From Ascochyta rabiei (lineage: Eukaryota > Ascomycota > Dothideomycetes > Pleosporales > Didymellaceae): 64,000 nucleotides of DNA. Of the stretch, positions 23,074 to 33,744 are shown in pieces. The first letter of the stretch is position 1; every line of letters starts with the position of its first letter. The notes beneath the pieces were generated by a model. That model ran no database searches, had not been told where the DNA came from, and saw only the letters and a program-made list of their open reading frames with translations. A program made the translations under genes and the position numbers. The stretch is taken from assembly GCF_004011695.2 (NCBI RefSeq), contig NC_082408.1, forward strand, positions 729,501 through 793,500. Reading direction: 5' to 3'.

Positions 23074-26000
23074 GTTGTCGAGTAGGCTTGATCTTGGGAG
23101 AAACAATAAGAAGAGGCTACTCGTTGAGGCAAGACAGCTGCGCCTGATCAAGATGCTGGATCTCAAGGGCAGGGCAGGACCTGCTTAATATATGTCTTCC
23201 ACGACATGCGTTTAGCGGGGAATCATGCCTCGCAGCGATCCTATCGACGCCCCGGAAGTCATCTGTAAGACAACACTTCATGGTGCATCTGGTGGCTTAT
23301 GGCCAAGAAGATACCAAGACTGCCCAGCATTTTGGTATACAGTGGATGTAACGTCCTAGGCTAGAGTGAGCTTAGTCGACCAAGCATCCGCGGCTTGCTG
23401 AACGTATCAGTGTGTAGCCGATGGCCGGGTTGCGAAATGTGGAAACGTCGTATGCTGATCTCTTCCTGCTGGATTATGGGGATGAAAACCCCACGGGGAG
23501 AAAACGTTTTTGTCCCCACGATGCGGTACCGTAGCTCTGCTAGAACTGCAGTGCAGGCGATCTGAACGTGCACGACATTTGGGGTTCGCGTACGTCGCGC
23601 GCAACGGTCCTCCTGCATTCCTCTACCAAGCTGTTCGGCGCTGCTCAAGCATTGCCCGCGCTATCTTTCTTCTGAAGAAGCTTGCGCCGAGAGTCGACGC
23701 CACCAACATTGGCAGTGACCCCGCTGAGGTTTGCTGCGTCTTCGAGGTGCCGGAGGTCACAGCATACGACAGCCAAGAACGACGAAGCCTTTCGTGGCTT
23801 GCAGGCCGAGCTAGCAAATCGTCGGTCGGCAGCCTTAGACAGGCTTCTTCCAACACCCGTCGTTCAGTTTGGCGGGTCGCCGTGTTTGACGAATGTTGTC
23901 GAGGTCTTGGGGTGTCTTGCGACCGGTGAGAGATGGAAAAGCGAGTTCTGGAAGGGCACGCTCCAAAGGCAAGAAGGCCGAGTAGAGGAACGGGCCCACT
24001 TTTCTCGTGCCTAATACCTACTTGGTCTGGGAGCGTGCTCTTCTCGACGTTCGAGCGTTGGGTTGAAGCGCACCAGAAACAGCCGGCCCACATAGACTGC
24101 ACACGATGGAACGGCGCCTGAGGCTACGGGATGCGGAAACGGAGAGGAGCCTTGGCAATCTCTAGGACTTTCGCTCAGCTGACGCGAAGGATGGCGACAA
24201 ATGCTGGCGTGAAGGAATGGCAGTGGGATCTGATTGGACCTGGTGTGGGGAGGCGCACTTGTGGAAACTGCAAGCGGCCAACCAGCCTTCACTCAAACAC
24301 ACGCGCGATCCATGACAGCCTGCATCTCAGACCGGTCGCGATGACTCGTTTTGATTTCCCCTGTTTGCCCAGCTTGACGCCGTGCTGTCAGAAAAGCTCA
24401 ACGGCCGTCCAAGATCTTCCAAGAGCTTGTCTCGTGCATGGCCGTACGATCCTGCGCGATAGCAAGAAAACGGACCGGAGCAAGCACATGGCATCGAAGA
24501 CTATCGAATTTCCTAGTGCTCACGATCGCTGCGCGCTCATTTGTGTTGCGGGGTCTCCGTATCGACTCCAATCTGGGGTAGACAAATGGTGTGAACCTGG
24601 GGAAACCTCCGCAGACTTGCAGACAGCTCTCCAACTCTGTTCTTCACGACTCTCTCCGACATACGAGCACTTGGCCATCATCGGAAGTCCGACTACACGC
24701 TAGGATCCTGCTAACGAACGCCCTGCAAGGATGTTTGTCAACCGTGCGCCCGCATCGTACGTGAAAGAGCTGCCCAGATCTTGGAAACTCCACGCAAGCC
24801 AAACCCAGCACGTCCGAAAAAACTTACATCTACCAATGGTACCCTGTCCGCTCGTCGGCATTAGAACCGCCCAGACTCCAAGCCCGCGACCTGCTTTGCG
24901 GCTTGTTGAAGCCCCCTTGAAAGGAAGCATCGTGGCTTGACGCCGCCCGGTTCTTACCTAGAGCTTGCCCATCTGGGCAACTCCGAGTGCAAGGCTTGTG
25001 ATCGCCGCGGCCGACCGAGGACGGACTTTTGCCGATGGTGCACTCGTCTCGTGGACCTCCGAACCTACATTTTCCGGCGGAGCCTCATCAGGCATCCAAT
25101 AATCGCCACTGGAGCTCTGGGCGTACGTTCGGATCCTGGACATACGACATGGGCCAATTTTACCAGCGCGGCTAACGTGGCCTGTCGTCCGATCTTTGTA
25201 GAGTCCTGGGGAACTCTGGGGTGGACAGGATGCCCCAGACTCAATATCAGGCGGCTGGCTGTAACATCTCCTGCCGACAAAGATGCACAACACCAACATC
25301 GCAGGAATGCAAATTGCTGTTAAATGGGCGTTGTTCAGTTTCCCCTGACTTCGTAAATACATTGCCTGATAATCATTGTCGTATGAGGTGTGGATGTGAG
25401 TACCCCTGACACTTCAAGGCCTGCCTTCAGCCCACGCGGCCTCGTCCATATCGTACAACAAGACGCCCTCCTCTGTTGTCCTGCTCCAATCCATTCCTTG
25501 GGGCCTAGTGCCTTTCACTGAAATGCATGGGTTAGGCGCTTGCTCAGCGCCTTTCCGTGCGTCGACAGTCAGCTTAAGAGGTCTGAATAGTTGATGAGAA
25601 TAAGTTCAAAGCCAAGGCATTGAGGGACTTGTAATGATGAAAGAGCGGCGGCGCCATAGATCCAGTATCATGTGGGAGCTCAGTTTCTGAGTCGTTTTCG
25701 CCATAGGTTTCGTACTCCAACGATCATTGTCTCTTCGATCGTTTATCCATTGAACTGCTCATGGTAGGCTGGTCCTGGTGGCTGTTAACGATAACAGTAT
25801 TCCGTGGCCTTGCTCTTGCTTGTCATGCTACCCTCAATCATGACATGATTCATCACTTGTCTTCAATGATGTTGAGAGTGAAGGAACACTCACATATATA
25901 CTAATCCAGGCATCAGTATCTTGGTGATCATCATTTTGCCAGTAGTTTGATCAAATGAGCAGACGAACTTTGCGCTTATCGGAACCTCCTAGTCAGTATA

Positions 26001-26179
26001 CGTATCCTGTTATGCACAAACAAGGCTGGCTGGCGTGGTACGATAATTGTTGGTGTTCTCAGCAGAAGCGACGATGAAGGCTTCTGCACGTGCTTTCGCG
26101 TTCGCCAAGCCTTTCAGCCCTATCGCGCCCCCACGCAAACCCCAGCATAACGACTTCACATCCCCAACAATGCGCCGTC
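23074..26179. other. Gene-poor spacer (3.1 kb)
   Basis: Several overlapping frames of 100-190 codons occur between 23500 and 25330 on both strands, none with a domain, start context or splice partner I can support. A decayed gene around 23680-24014 (+) is possible but unproven. 25400-26050 is AT-richer and holds nothing recognisable. Confidence 0.4.
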
Positions 26180-28171
26180 ATGCCTCCGAACCGCACTGCG
26201 CAGACCTCGACCGAAGTTAAAAAGGCATACAAGAAGAACGGCGCTGCAATATCTGAGCGCACCCACAAGCAGCTGCAGCGCGGACATGACTTGGAAGAGC
26301 GCGCGGCGCGCGAGCGCGAAGCCGAGAAGAGGCGCAAGGCGGTGAAGGAGAAGCGCGAGGAAAGAGAGCGCAAGGAAAAGGCCGCGAGACAACAGCTTGG
26401 TGTTGGGCTAGCCACTCAGATGATCGGGTATAGCCACACGCAGGCGCACCTAAAGAAGGGCATGGAGGCGTTCTTGGGTGTCAACAAGAAAAGGCAGGAT
26501 GATGAGAGGACAAGGAGGGAAATGGAGGCAAGATCGAGAGAAGAAGAACTGTCTAAGAAATTGGAGGCCATCGCGCAAAACATCGAAGAGGAACCGTTTG
26601 ATGACGATGACATGGAAGACGTAATGTTGCATCTACCCGTGTTGGCTGAGCAGTGCGGAGAAAGCTGGGACGAAGATTTGGACGACAACACACTCCTTGA
26701 AGTACATGATCTGGTCATGTCGGATCCGATTGAAGAGCCTGCGCATGAACCTATATCAGTCCTTCCCTGTCCTGCAACCGCACAGCCTACCCCCCAGGCT
26801 GCAGCAAACAGTCCTCAACCACCGAATGTGTCACCGCAAAACGCCACGACGTCCAGCTCGAAGACACAATTATTACTCGGAGCGGACACACTGAACACCC
26901 AGCCGCCGAAGCTTGATGTTGGGAGCGGAGATATGGAGTTTACCCGCACACATGGCCCCATAAACAAAGCAGTGGAAGCTGTACTAGGCGAGCTGCCTGG
27001 CGAGACCATCGAGCTCCTGTCACAAGATACAGTCGCACTCACGTCAGACTGGAATCCTGCGCAAGGCCTGCTTTACAAGCTCAATCCTCTTGGGCTGCCC
27101 CCGCATCGATTGAGGGTCAAGGTGGGATGCGTCGTGGTGTGTTTGAGAGATCTGAACACAAGCAGCCAGCTGTCTAAGAGTCAGCATGTGCGAGTCTTAA
27201 GAGTGGAGAATGAGCGGTTGGATTGCCTTACACTGGATGGTCAGCTTGCAGGCACTCAGACCGTCATTACTCGTGTCCCGTTTCCAGCGAAGTATCGGAA
27301 TGATGACAGATTCCCTTTTACGAGAACCCAATATCCCGTGCGTGTCGCAACCGACTATGCTCTACCAGACATATCGCGAGAGCCTGCGCAGCCTGGCTTC
27401 AAGCTGCCTTCAATCAACGGAAGGCCGCGACCGTCAGCCTCGGTGAAGATGGCACCTCCACCTTCGATCAAACCAAGAATTCAAGCGAGCTCAAACCCTG
27501 GCTTCAAGTTTCCAGGCATCCCTGCTTCCAAAGTGCCACTCCCAAAACCCTCTGCACCTGTAAAAACCACCATATCCAGTATTTGTACACTGGATGGGTG
27601 GGACGACTTTCTCGAAAGTGGTACGCAGATTGCACGCGAACTCTCCGCAGAAACCACAAGCATGAACTCAGTGTCGAACACTCTTGTCCGGCCATCGCCG
27701 ATTGCCGAAACTTCGCCCCCGTTCTCGACACAGGACCTCGACTTTTCGCTAGACGACCTGGAGGATGAGCCGCAGGTACAGCTTGTAACCAAATCTACTA
27801 AAACTACGGAGGCTGTTACACCAACCAGAACAATCAAATTCCCACCTTCAGTCCGGCCTGGACCACTGTCAAGGACTGCAAACATACGCAGGATCGATAC
27901 GCAGTCCGATCGTATGCCTCATCTCCTGGTTCAGCCGCAGAAATCGACACTGCTGAAGTCGAAAAAGCAGATGGAACCACCACCTAAACCTACAATACTC
28001 GCTAAGAAGCCTTGTGCGCCGGCATCACGCCTCGCCTCACCTCCTCTGTCAGTAACGACGGCCACTACGTCGAGGGCTTTCGATGACTTTGGCATGTCTA
28101 CGCAAGACGCCACTTCCTTCTTCGACGACGACGATGACCTGGCTTTTGGATCACCGTCCATTGCTGTATGA
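26180..28171 (+). CDS. Coiled-coil protein with an isolated Pif1-helicase 2B-like segment
   Basis: Intronless 663-aa protein; the ATG at 26180 opens MPPNRTAQTSTEVKKAYKKNG. Residues 20-75 form a strongly charged Arg/Lys/Glu helix, and 105-150 another charged helix, both likely coiled coils; residues 150-185 are acidic. Residues about 265-390 resemble the Pif1/Helitron helicase 2B region: LPGETIELLSQDTV (compare LPGE-x-x-x-x-LSADS), LNPLGLPPHRLRVKVG (compare LNPSGLPPHRLRLKVGAP), CLRDLN (compare MLLRNLN) and FPFTRTQYPVR (compare FPFxRRQFPVR). Walker A and B and motif VI (TINKSQGQT) are absent. The remainder is Pro/Ser/Lys-rich disorder with an acidic end (FFDDDDDLAFG). Unknown function; the homology is by eye and needs a profile search. 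It cannot be an active helicase alone. Confidence 0.65.
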   Translation: MPPNRTAQTSTEVKKAYKKNGAAISERTHKQLQRGHDLEERAAREREAEKRRKAVKEKREERERKEKAARQQLGVGLATQMIGYSHTQAHLKKGMEAFLGVNKKRQDDERTRREMEARSREEELSKKLEAIAQNIEEEPFDDDDMEDVMLHLPVLAEQCGESWDEDLDDNTLLEVHDLVMSDPIEEPAHEPISVLPCPATAQPTPQAAANSPQPPNVSPQNATTSSSKTQLLLGADTLNTQPPKLDVGSGDMEFTRTHGPINKAVEAVLGELPGETIELLSQDTVALTSDWNPAQGLLYKLNPLGLPPHRLRVKVGCVVVCLRDLNTSSQLSKSQHVRVLRVENERLDCLTLDGQLAGTQTVITRVPFPAKYRNDDRFPFTRTQYPVRVATDYALPDISREPAQPGFKLPSINGRPRPSASVKMAPPPSIKPRIQASSNPGFKFPGIPASKVPLPKPSAPVKTTISSICTLDGWDDFLESGTQIARELSAETTSMNSVSNTLVRPSPIAETSPPFSTQDLDFSLDDLEDEPQVQLVTKSTKTTEAVTPTRTIKFPPSVRPGPLSRTANIRRIDTQSDRMPHLLVQPQKSTLLKSKKQMEPPPKPTILAKKPCAPASRLASPPLSVTTATTSRAFDDFGMSTQDATSFFDDDDDLAFGSPSIAV

Positions 28172-28904
28172 TCTCACGATACTCTTTGGCTGCTGTTGCT
28201 TGGGTAAACCTTTGGGTTTTTCTTTATTTTATTTTTGAATATACCCTCATTACATGGCGTTCACTGTTGAACAATAATATATCCAAGTTCTTGCTCTGTG
28301 CTGCTCTTGCCTACTTACACCACTGCCACAGGAAGCCTGAAATTGACCACCCATGCGTCGCGATGGCTCTACGTCCTTAGCATCGTCTCGCTGTCCAGTG
28401 ATGTTGTGTATTAATCTACATCCTGGCATTGGCCCCACTCGGGCGCTTACATCCCGCCATACCTCCAGCCTAATGCACTGCGGCTACAAAGCACAACGTC
28501 TAGAAATGATTCTTCGGTCACTCGAGATGTTTGAGAGTAGGCTTGCTACCGACAGGTTCGCGCGCATTTGTATTTCTATCAGCACTGCCCCTTTCGAAGG
28601 GATGCATATGCAGCTGCAGCAATGCACACTACCCACTTTCAGAGACATGCTGACAGATCTTCTCACAACCTTCCTATCCAGCAATGAGGTTGGTCCCGGT
28701 TGCGCGGACCTAATTGCTTCTACTGCATCCTGATCCTACCGTGCACAGACGCTGAATCCCGCCCCCTGCATTCAGCCCCAAGCGGCACAGCCAGCGCTGC
28801 ACATTAATACTCCGTGTACCCAAGTATGAGTCTCGCAGTCGATCCTCGCGTGGAGCAGTCGATTCCCACGTACGTTCATTGTCGCAGGTAGCAAATAGAT
28901 CAAG
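28172..28904. other. Intergenic spacer
   Basis: Includes the AT-rich 3' flank of the coiled-coil gene. No gene recognised. Confidence 0.5.
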
Positions 28905-31279
28905 ATGGAAGGCATGCGTGGAGAGACCGCCGAGTCGAACTCTGGGCCCACCTTCCGCTCCGCAGCCTCGCGATTCCTGAGACCTAATTCTAGCAACGAT
29001 CACTCCGCAATACACTACACCCCCGCACAGACGAACGAAATCAATGACATCGGTTCTCCAGACCATGCATCTTCGACGGGAAAGCAATCGCCTCACGTTA
29101 ACCATGGGAGCGTCGATGCTACCAGCACAGCCAATAGCCATCCAGATCCAGCTTCGCATGTCTTTTGGAATGGCCTGTCTGTGTATGCGTTGACCTGGGA
29201 GTTTCTTGGGATCGTTATTTCGATTCTGTTCTTGATTCTAGGAGCATTTGTTGCGAATCTCAGAGGTCAGAACGAGACGGACTGGTCGAAGCGTATCCTT
29301 CAGGCGACGCGGATTGCTCCTTCCATCTGGCCTATCCTGTTTTCAGGTGTGCTGGGCAATGCGGTGCGGCGGTTTGCCAATTGGCGAGCCGAGCGTGGTA
29401 TACAGTTGCTGGTAAGGAGGGTGCACGATTCAGAACATTGCGAATGCTGACGGTGACTCCAGGCGCTGGAGCATTTGATGGGCTCGCTCACGGTTGGTGT
29501 TGACTTGGCTATTCCCACTGCGAATGCTAACGCTTCTACTCTAGATGGCGGGCTCTTTCATAGCTATGTTCACTCTGTCGATGCTCAAACCGGCGTCGCT
29601 CGTCTTGGTCGTCTTGTGGGCATTCAATCCACTAGGCTCTCAGGCCTCGTTCCGAGGCATCTATCTGAAGGATGTTATAGGCTATGAGACAGGGAAGATT
29701 ACGCACTACAATCCCAGCCTCAGCCTTCAGATGAACTTGACGATGTGGTCGTTCGGGATGCAACGCACAAAGCCGACCACTCGTGCGTTGTACTCGACAC
29801 TCTTGTACGACATCGTTCCCACGATCCAGTACGTCGATCCCAGCAGCGCTTCCTACCAGGAAACGATGATGAAGCTCGGAGGCCCTCAGTCTGCTGCCAT
29901 TCAAGCTGCTATGGACTCCTGGGGTAACGTCCGCATTCCACATTTGGAATACGCCGCTGGTTACGATCCGTCGAATCCTCATGAATGGGTTTCTATACCT
30001 TGGACAGATGCTGTGCAGAACTACAGCAGTTTGATGGGCGCTCGTTTCGAAGGCGTCGATCGCACCATTACGGGGAACACGACGTTCAATATGACCTCGA
30101 GCTACCAGACGCTGGATGTAAGTAGATTCTTTCACTTTATTCGCGAAGGTCGCCAGCTAACTTTGCGCAATCTAGTGCTCACCGTGGATAAACATCAAAG
30201 AAGCTGAAGCTCCAGAATGGACCTTGTCGACCTTGAACCAGAACTTTACGGATCTTATCGAATACGATACGCTTTCTCGCAATTCAACAATTCGTAAAAG
30301 CGATAGAGATTTACCCCGAACATTCTGGGTCGCGTCGTCTGCTGGTAGGACGTACAACAGAACGTACCCGGGACATCCTCGAATATTCTTTGGGTCTGGT
30401 CTTCCCAACGACGACCTCAAGCCGCCGCAACCAATGTCTGTCACGTCTTGTGGTTCTGCAACGACGTATGTCGACGTTCAAGTCACTTGCATATCCAAAG
30501 GGTCAGGGACCAAACTCAACTGCGGTGTCGATGCAATGCGAAAGATGCATACACCCCCAGAGTCCGAGGAGCATAACCTCTTGGAATCGTGGCGCGTCAG
30601 GGAAGAAACTGGAGTCAACCTCAACCCTCAAGTTCCAAACTACTTCCTAGACGGTTTCATGGATGTCATCGACGATAATCAAGGCGGCAGCGGTGTCTCT
30701 AGCGTCGTGGAATGGTATCTTCAAGACCCCTCAACAGCATTCGGCCCAGCCGCATACACAAGACTTTTGCTTGCCGATTTGAAGGACGTGGACATCAAAA
30801 CAGTAGAGCAGCGGTTGAGTCTGCTGTACAATACCCTGTGGCAGCTAGGTTGGACATTCCAGACAGTGAATAGCGGTAACTGGACCAGAGATGAAGGTAT
30901 CGACAATCTCTCGAATGTCACATCCCATACCATCAAGCCGCTCGAGCCGGTGTACGAACTCGACATACCGTGGCTGACCGTCTATTTCGTCTCCGTGGGC
31001 GTAATGTTCCTCGCTGCGGCTGTTTCGCTCATTCTGCATGCGAAGTGCACAGCACCTCCGATCCTGGGTTATGTCAGCAGCTTGATCAGAGACTCGGTGT
31101 TCTTCGGCGATAGTGGCATACAAGGGAATAGTATGGAGGGCGGCGCAAGTAAGGCGAGTAGGCTCGGGAAGATGGAAGTTAAGATTGCAGACGTATGGAG
31201 TGAGGAGACAGTGGGCAGAGTTGCTTTCGCGCCGGCACAAGGTAGGGGGGTAGTAAAAAAAGGGAGGTGGTACGAATGA
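28905..31279 (+). CDS. Large fungal integral membrane protein of unknown function
   Basis: 737-aa protein from four exons: 28905-29411, 29463-29492, 29545-30117 and 30176-31279, all in phase 0. Exon 2 has only 30 nt (ALEHLMGSLT). The N-terminal 85 residues are polar and probably cytoplasmic, followed by helices near 90-112 (LGIVISILFLILGAFVA) and 135-150, and a third helix at the start of exon 3 (FIAMFTLSMLKPASLVLVVLWAF). A long region with many N-x-S/T sites (NLT, NYS, NTT, NMT, NST, NRT, NWT, NVT) is probably extracellular and glycosylated. A last helix near 640-665 (WLTVYFVSVGVMFLAAAVSLIL) precedes a cytoplasmic tail. The layout recalls the fungus-only DUF3176-like families, which have no known role. 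I do not recognise a catalytic motif. Confidence 0.7.
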
Positions 31280-32563
31280 GCCACGCATATGACGGCGGTG
31301 CATGCCTAGAGGAAGCCATACGGAGCATGCGGTGCCGCCTACGCCGTAGTCGATGAGAATCGGTCAATGGATCTCCGTATGCACAGATGCGATACACTAT
31401 CGAAAAGTCCGGGAAACTATGTCAGGGACTTCGTCCATCCACCACTTCAAGAGACGGATCCACGGTGTCAGACTGTCTGAAGTGGAGCATTGTGAGCTTC
31501 TCGAATCAGGCAAAATAGAGTTTATTACCAGCAGACTCTGAATAGGCGCAAACGATAGCGCAACACCGCCCAGGCTTCCATGTCTGACCTTCAAACACAC
31601 AAGAACTTCACCAGAGTAACGAACCCAGTGCTGCTGTCCCGTCAGGCGATAGAAACAAGTATCAGGGCGTGAAAGGGAACTGCAATGCTGCACTGATCAC
31701 CAAGCTAGCGTGTCGATCTAGCGCCATTCGGCTCCCCAAATCCGCTTGCCGTCGTGAAACCGCGGGCCAGCGAAACGAAACAATGAACACTGTGCATCAA
31801 CACGTCCGCTCACCACCAATCCCAGGCTTCTGGGGATAGGCTCCGTGCCGACATGCTGTCAGCCACCATCCTAACATGACTGCACCTGCCGCACCCGTGA
31901 ATTCATACTGACGCTGACAATAACCTTGAACACGGTATGCTGCTGCTCTGCTGACAGCAACGCGCAATTGTGCGGCCACAGTCAGCTCTACAGGACTCGC
32001 TTCCTCTTGCTTGTCGCAGTTTGAGAAAGGCAGTCAGCCCACATGGGCGTCTCAGACGGGCGTATTTTTGGGATGTCGTCAAACACCAGAGCCAGCGCTC
32101 ACGACAAACTGGCTCGGCTAGCTGATCGGCGCGCCGCGTAGCACCAAACCGGCTGCTGTCAGAAGTCAGGGTCTTACTACCAAGCACTGACATTTTTTAC
32201 TCGCGGGAACAACAAGGTGCGTTTCGATGGCTGCTATTTACGACTTGGCTGCCGTTTGGCGGCCGGTTCTTCGTCGCGTCGTACCAATGTGTGAGGGACA
32301 GAGTTTATCTGGTGTATTTGCGGTTAGGCGAATAGGACGACCGTGGGAATATGCAGGGCAGCGTGTTTGAGGGGACAGTGAATTGAGTTTGAGCTTATCG
32401 CTTCGTGATGGAGGTCAGGTATGTATATAAGATGGATGCCTCATCAGCTGAAGAGGATCATCTCAACAGCTCATCAATTCACATCAACTACTACTCAATC
32501 CCACTTCAACAACTCAAACTCGAACACCGACCTTCAAATCAACAAACAAACACCAGCACCAAT
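31280..32563. other. Intergenic, promoter of the DUF7053-like gene
   Basis: No coding frame supported. The last 150 bp before the start at 32564 are rich in CAA/TCA, like a fungal 5' UTR. Confidence 0.5.
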
Positions 32564-33044
32564 ATGTCTACCTTCCACATCGAGACTTCCATCGGCAGCA
32601 CCGACCCCGCCGTCGTCATCGCCGCCCTCCACAACCACGAGCTGATGATCAAAACGCTCTGCCCAGCCCTCGTCAGCTACGCATTCGAATCCGGCGACAA
32701 AGCCACATCGGCCGTCTACACGGTGACAGACAAGAAGCCCATCGGCCAGGTAAGTCACTTTCCCCACCTCACCCAACACCCCACAGTGCCGCAATCTGAC
32801 CAATCCCCAGACCACCTTCAAACTCACTCTCACCAACACGCCCGGCGGCGTCGACTCGCTCGTCAACGCCAAACCCCCCGTCGGCATCCTGACCATCGCC
32901 GCCACGTGGCGTGTCGCAGACGGCAAGCTGACCGAGGACGTGGTCATTGACGGTAACTTCATGATGAAGAAGGTTGCCAAGGGGAACGTCGAGAAGACGC
33001 ACCCGGAGCAGCACACCAAGTTGCTGGAGGCTGCTAGGGCTTAG
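32564..33044 (+). CDS. Small DUF7053-like protein
   Basis: 139-aa protein from exons 32564-32749 and 32811-33044; the 61-bp intron is GTAAGT...CCCAG and joins in phase 0. Context of the start is good (ccaatATGtct). The chain reads as an alpha/beta fold with beta strands such as TTFKLTLTNTPGG and GILTIAATWRVADGKLTEDVVIDGNFMM, ending in a short helix. This looks like the fungal DUF7053 family, which has an SRPBCC-like fold; the assignment is from memory of the family pattern. No signal peptide or catalytic residue is evident. A 73-bp AG dinucleotide run lies 40 bp after the stop, probably inside the 3' UTR. Confidence 0.65.
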
Positions 33045-33081
33045 AGAGACGATTCGTTGGTTGGTGGCTTGGTGGCTTGGT

Positions 33082-33160
<79 letters not shown>

Positions 33161-33744
33161 GTCGTGGGAGCGCGTTTAGCGCGTGTTTGAGCGGCATTGC
33201 GTTGCATTGTATTGTACTGCATAGCACATACGGCATAGTTTGGAGTTGTTTTTTCGAATCGATTGCTGGTTACTTTCCAAAGTGTTTGCTGTTGCGTCTG
33301 CGCGATCGTGATGGGGGTGCCTGGAGTTGCTTGTTTTGCGTCGGAGCTTTGCACCAATCTCACTCGGCACTTGTAATTCATCGCAGACTGTGCAGCCCGC
33401 GCAGGACCAAACGTGAGGCCGTGCAAGCAAGCTTGTGTCAGCTGTGGGCGCTTGTTTCCTTGCGGTAATATATTTCGAGATGCTTCGGAGCAGAGTTTGG
33501 CTGGAAGAATTTTATTCAATTGGGTAAGCTGATATCAACTACTACGAACGAAACACTAAATGCCACACAACAGAACCGTAGCAAGGAAATTCTGATCCTT
33601 GTTCAACCATCGGGGAGACAAATGATTAAATCTGGCAAGCTACAGGATGGATAAAGGATGGTTGATCACAGGCGAGAGTCGGGTACTCGTCAGGGAAGGA
33701 AGATAGCAACTCAGCCATGCCTGAATCCCCATGCCCTAACGTAG
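33045..33744. other. Convergent 3' spacer with microsatellite
   Basis: Contains the AG repeat at 33085-33157; otherwise unremarkable. Long RERE/SLSL reading frames through the repeat are artefacts. Confidence 0.6.
33085..33157. repeat. (AG)n microsatellite, about 36 units
   Basis: Uninterrupted AG dinucleotide tract of about 73 bp directly downstream of the DUF7053-like gene. By far the longest simple repeat in the window. Confidence 0.98.

Noticed and set aside
24131..24703. 190-codon plus-strand frame
   Set aside because: Reads as random sequence, and there is no neighbouring exon to support it.
28353..28733. 126-codon plus-strand frame
   Set aside because: No recognisable motif, lies in the 3' flank of one gene and the promoter of the next.
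29475..29687. Direct reading through the second intron of the membrane-protein gene
   Set aside because: Retention shifts the frame and loses the membrane helix at 29545; the CTAAC branch site and CTCTAG acceptor support splicing.
32974..33519. RERERE and SLSLSL proteins across the AG repeat
   Set aside because: Products of translating a dinucleotide repeat; the real gene stops at 33044.
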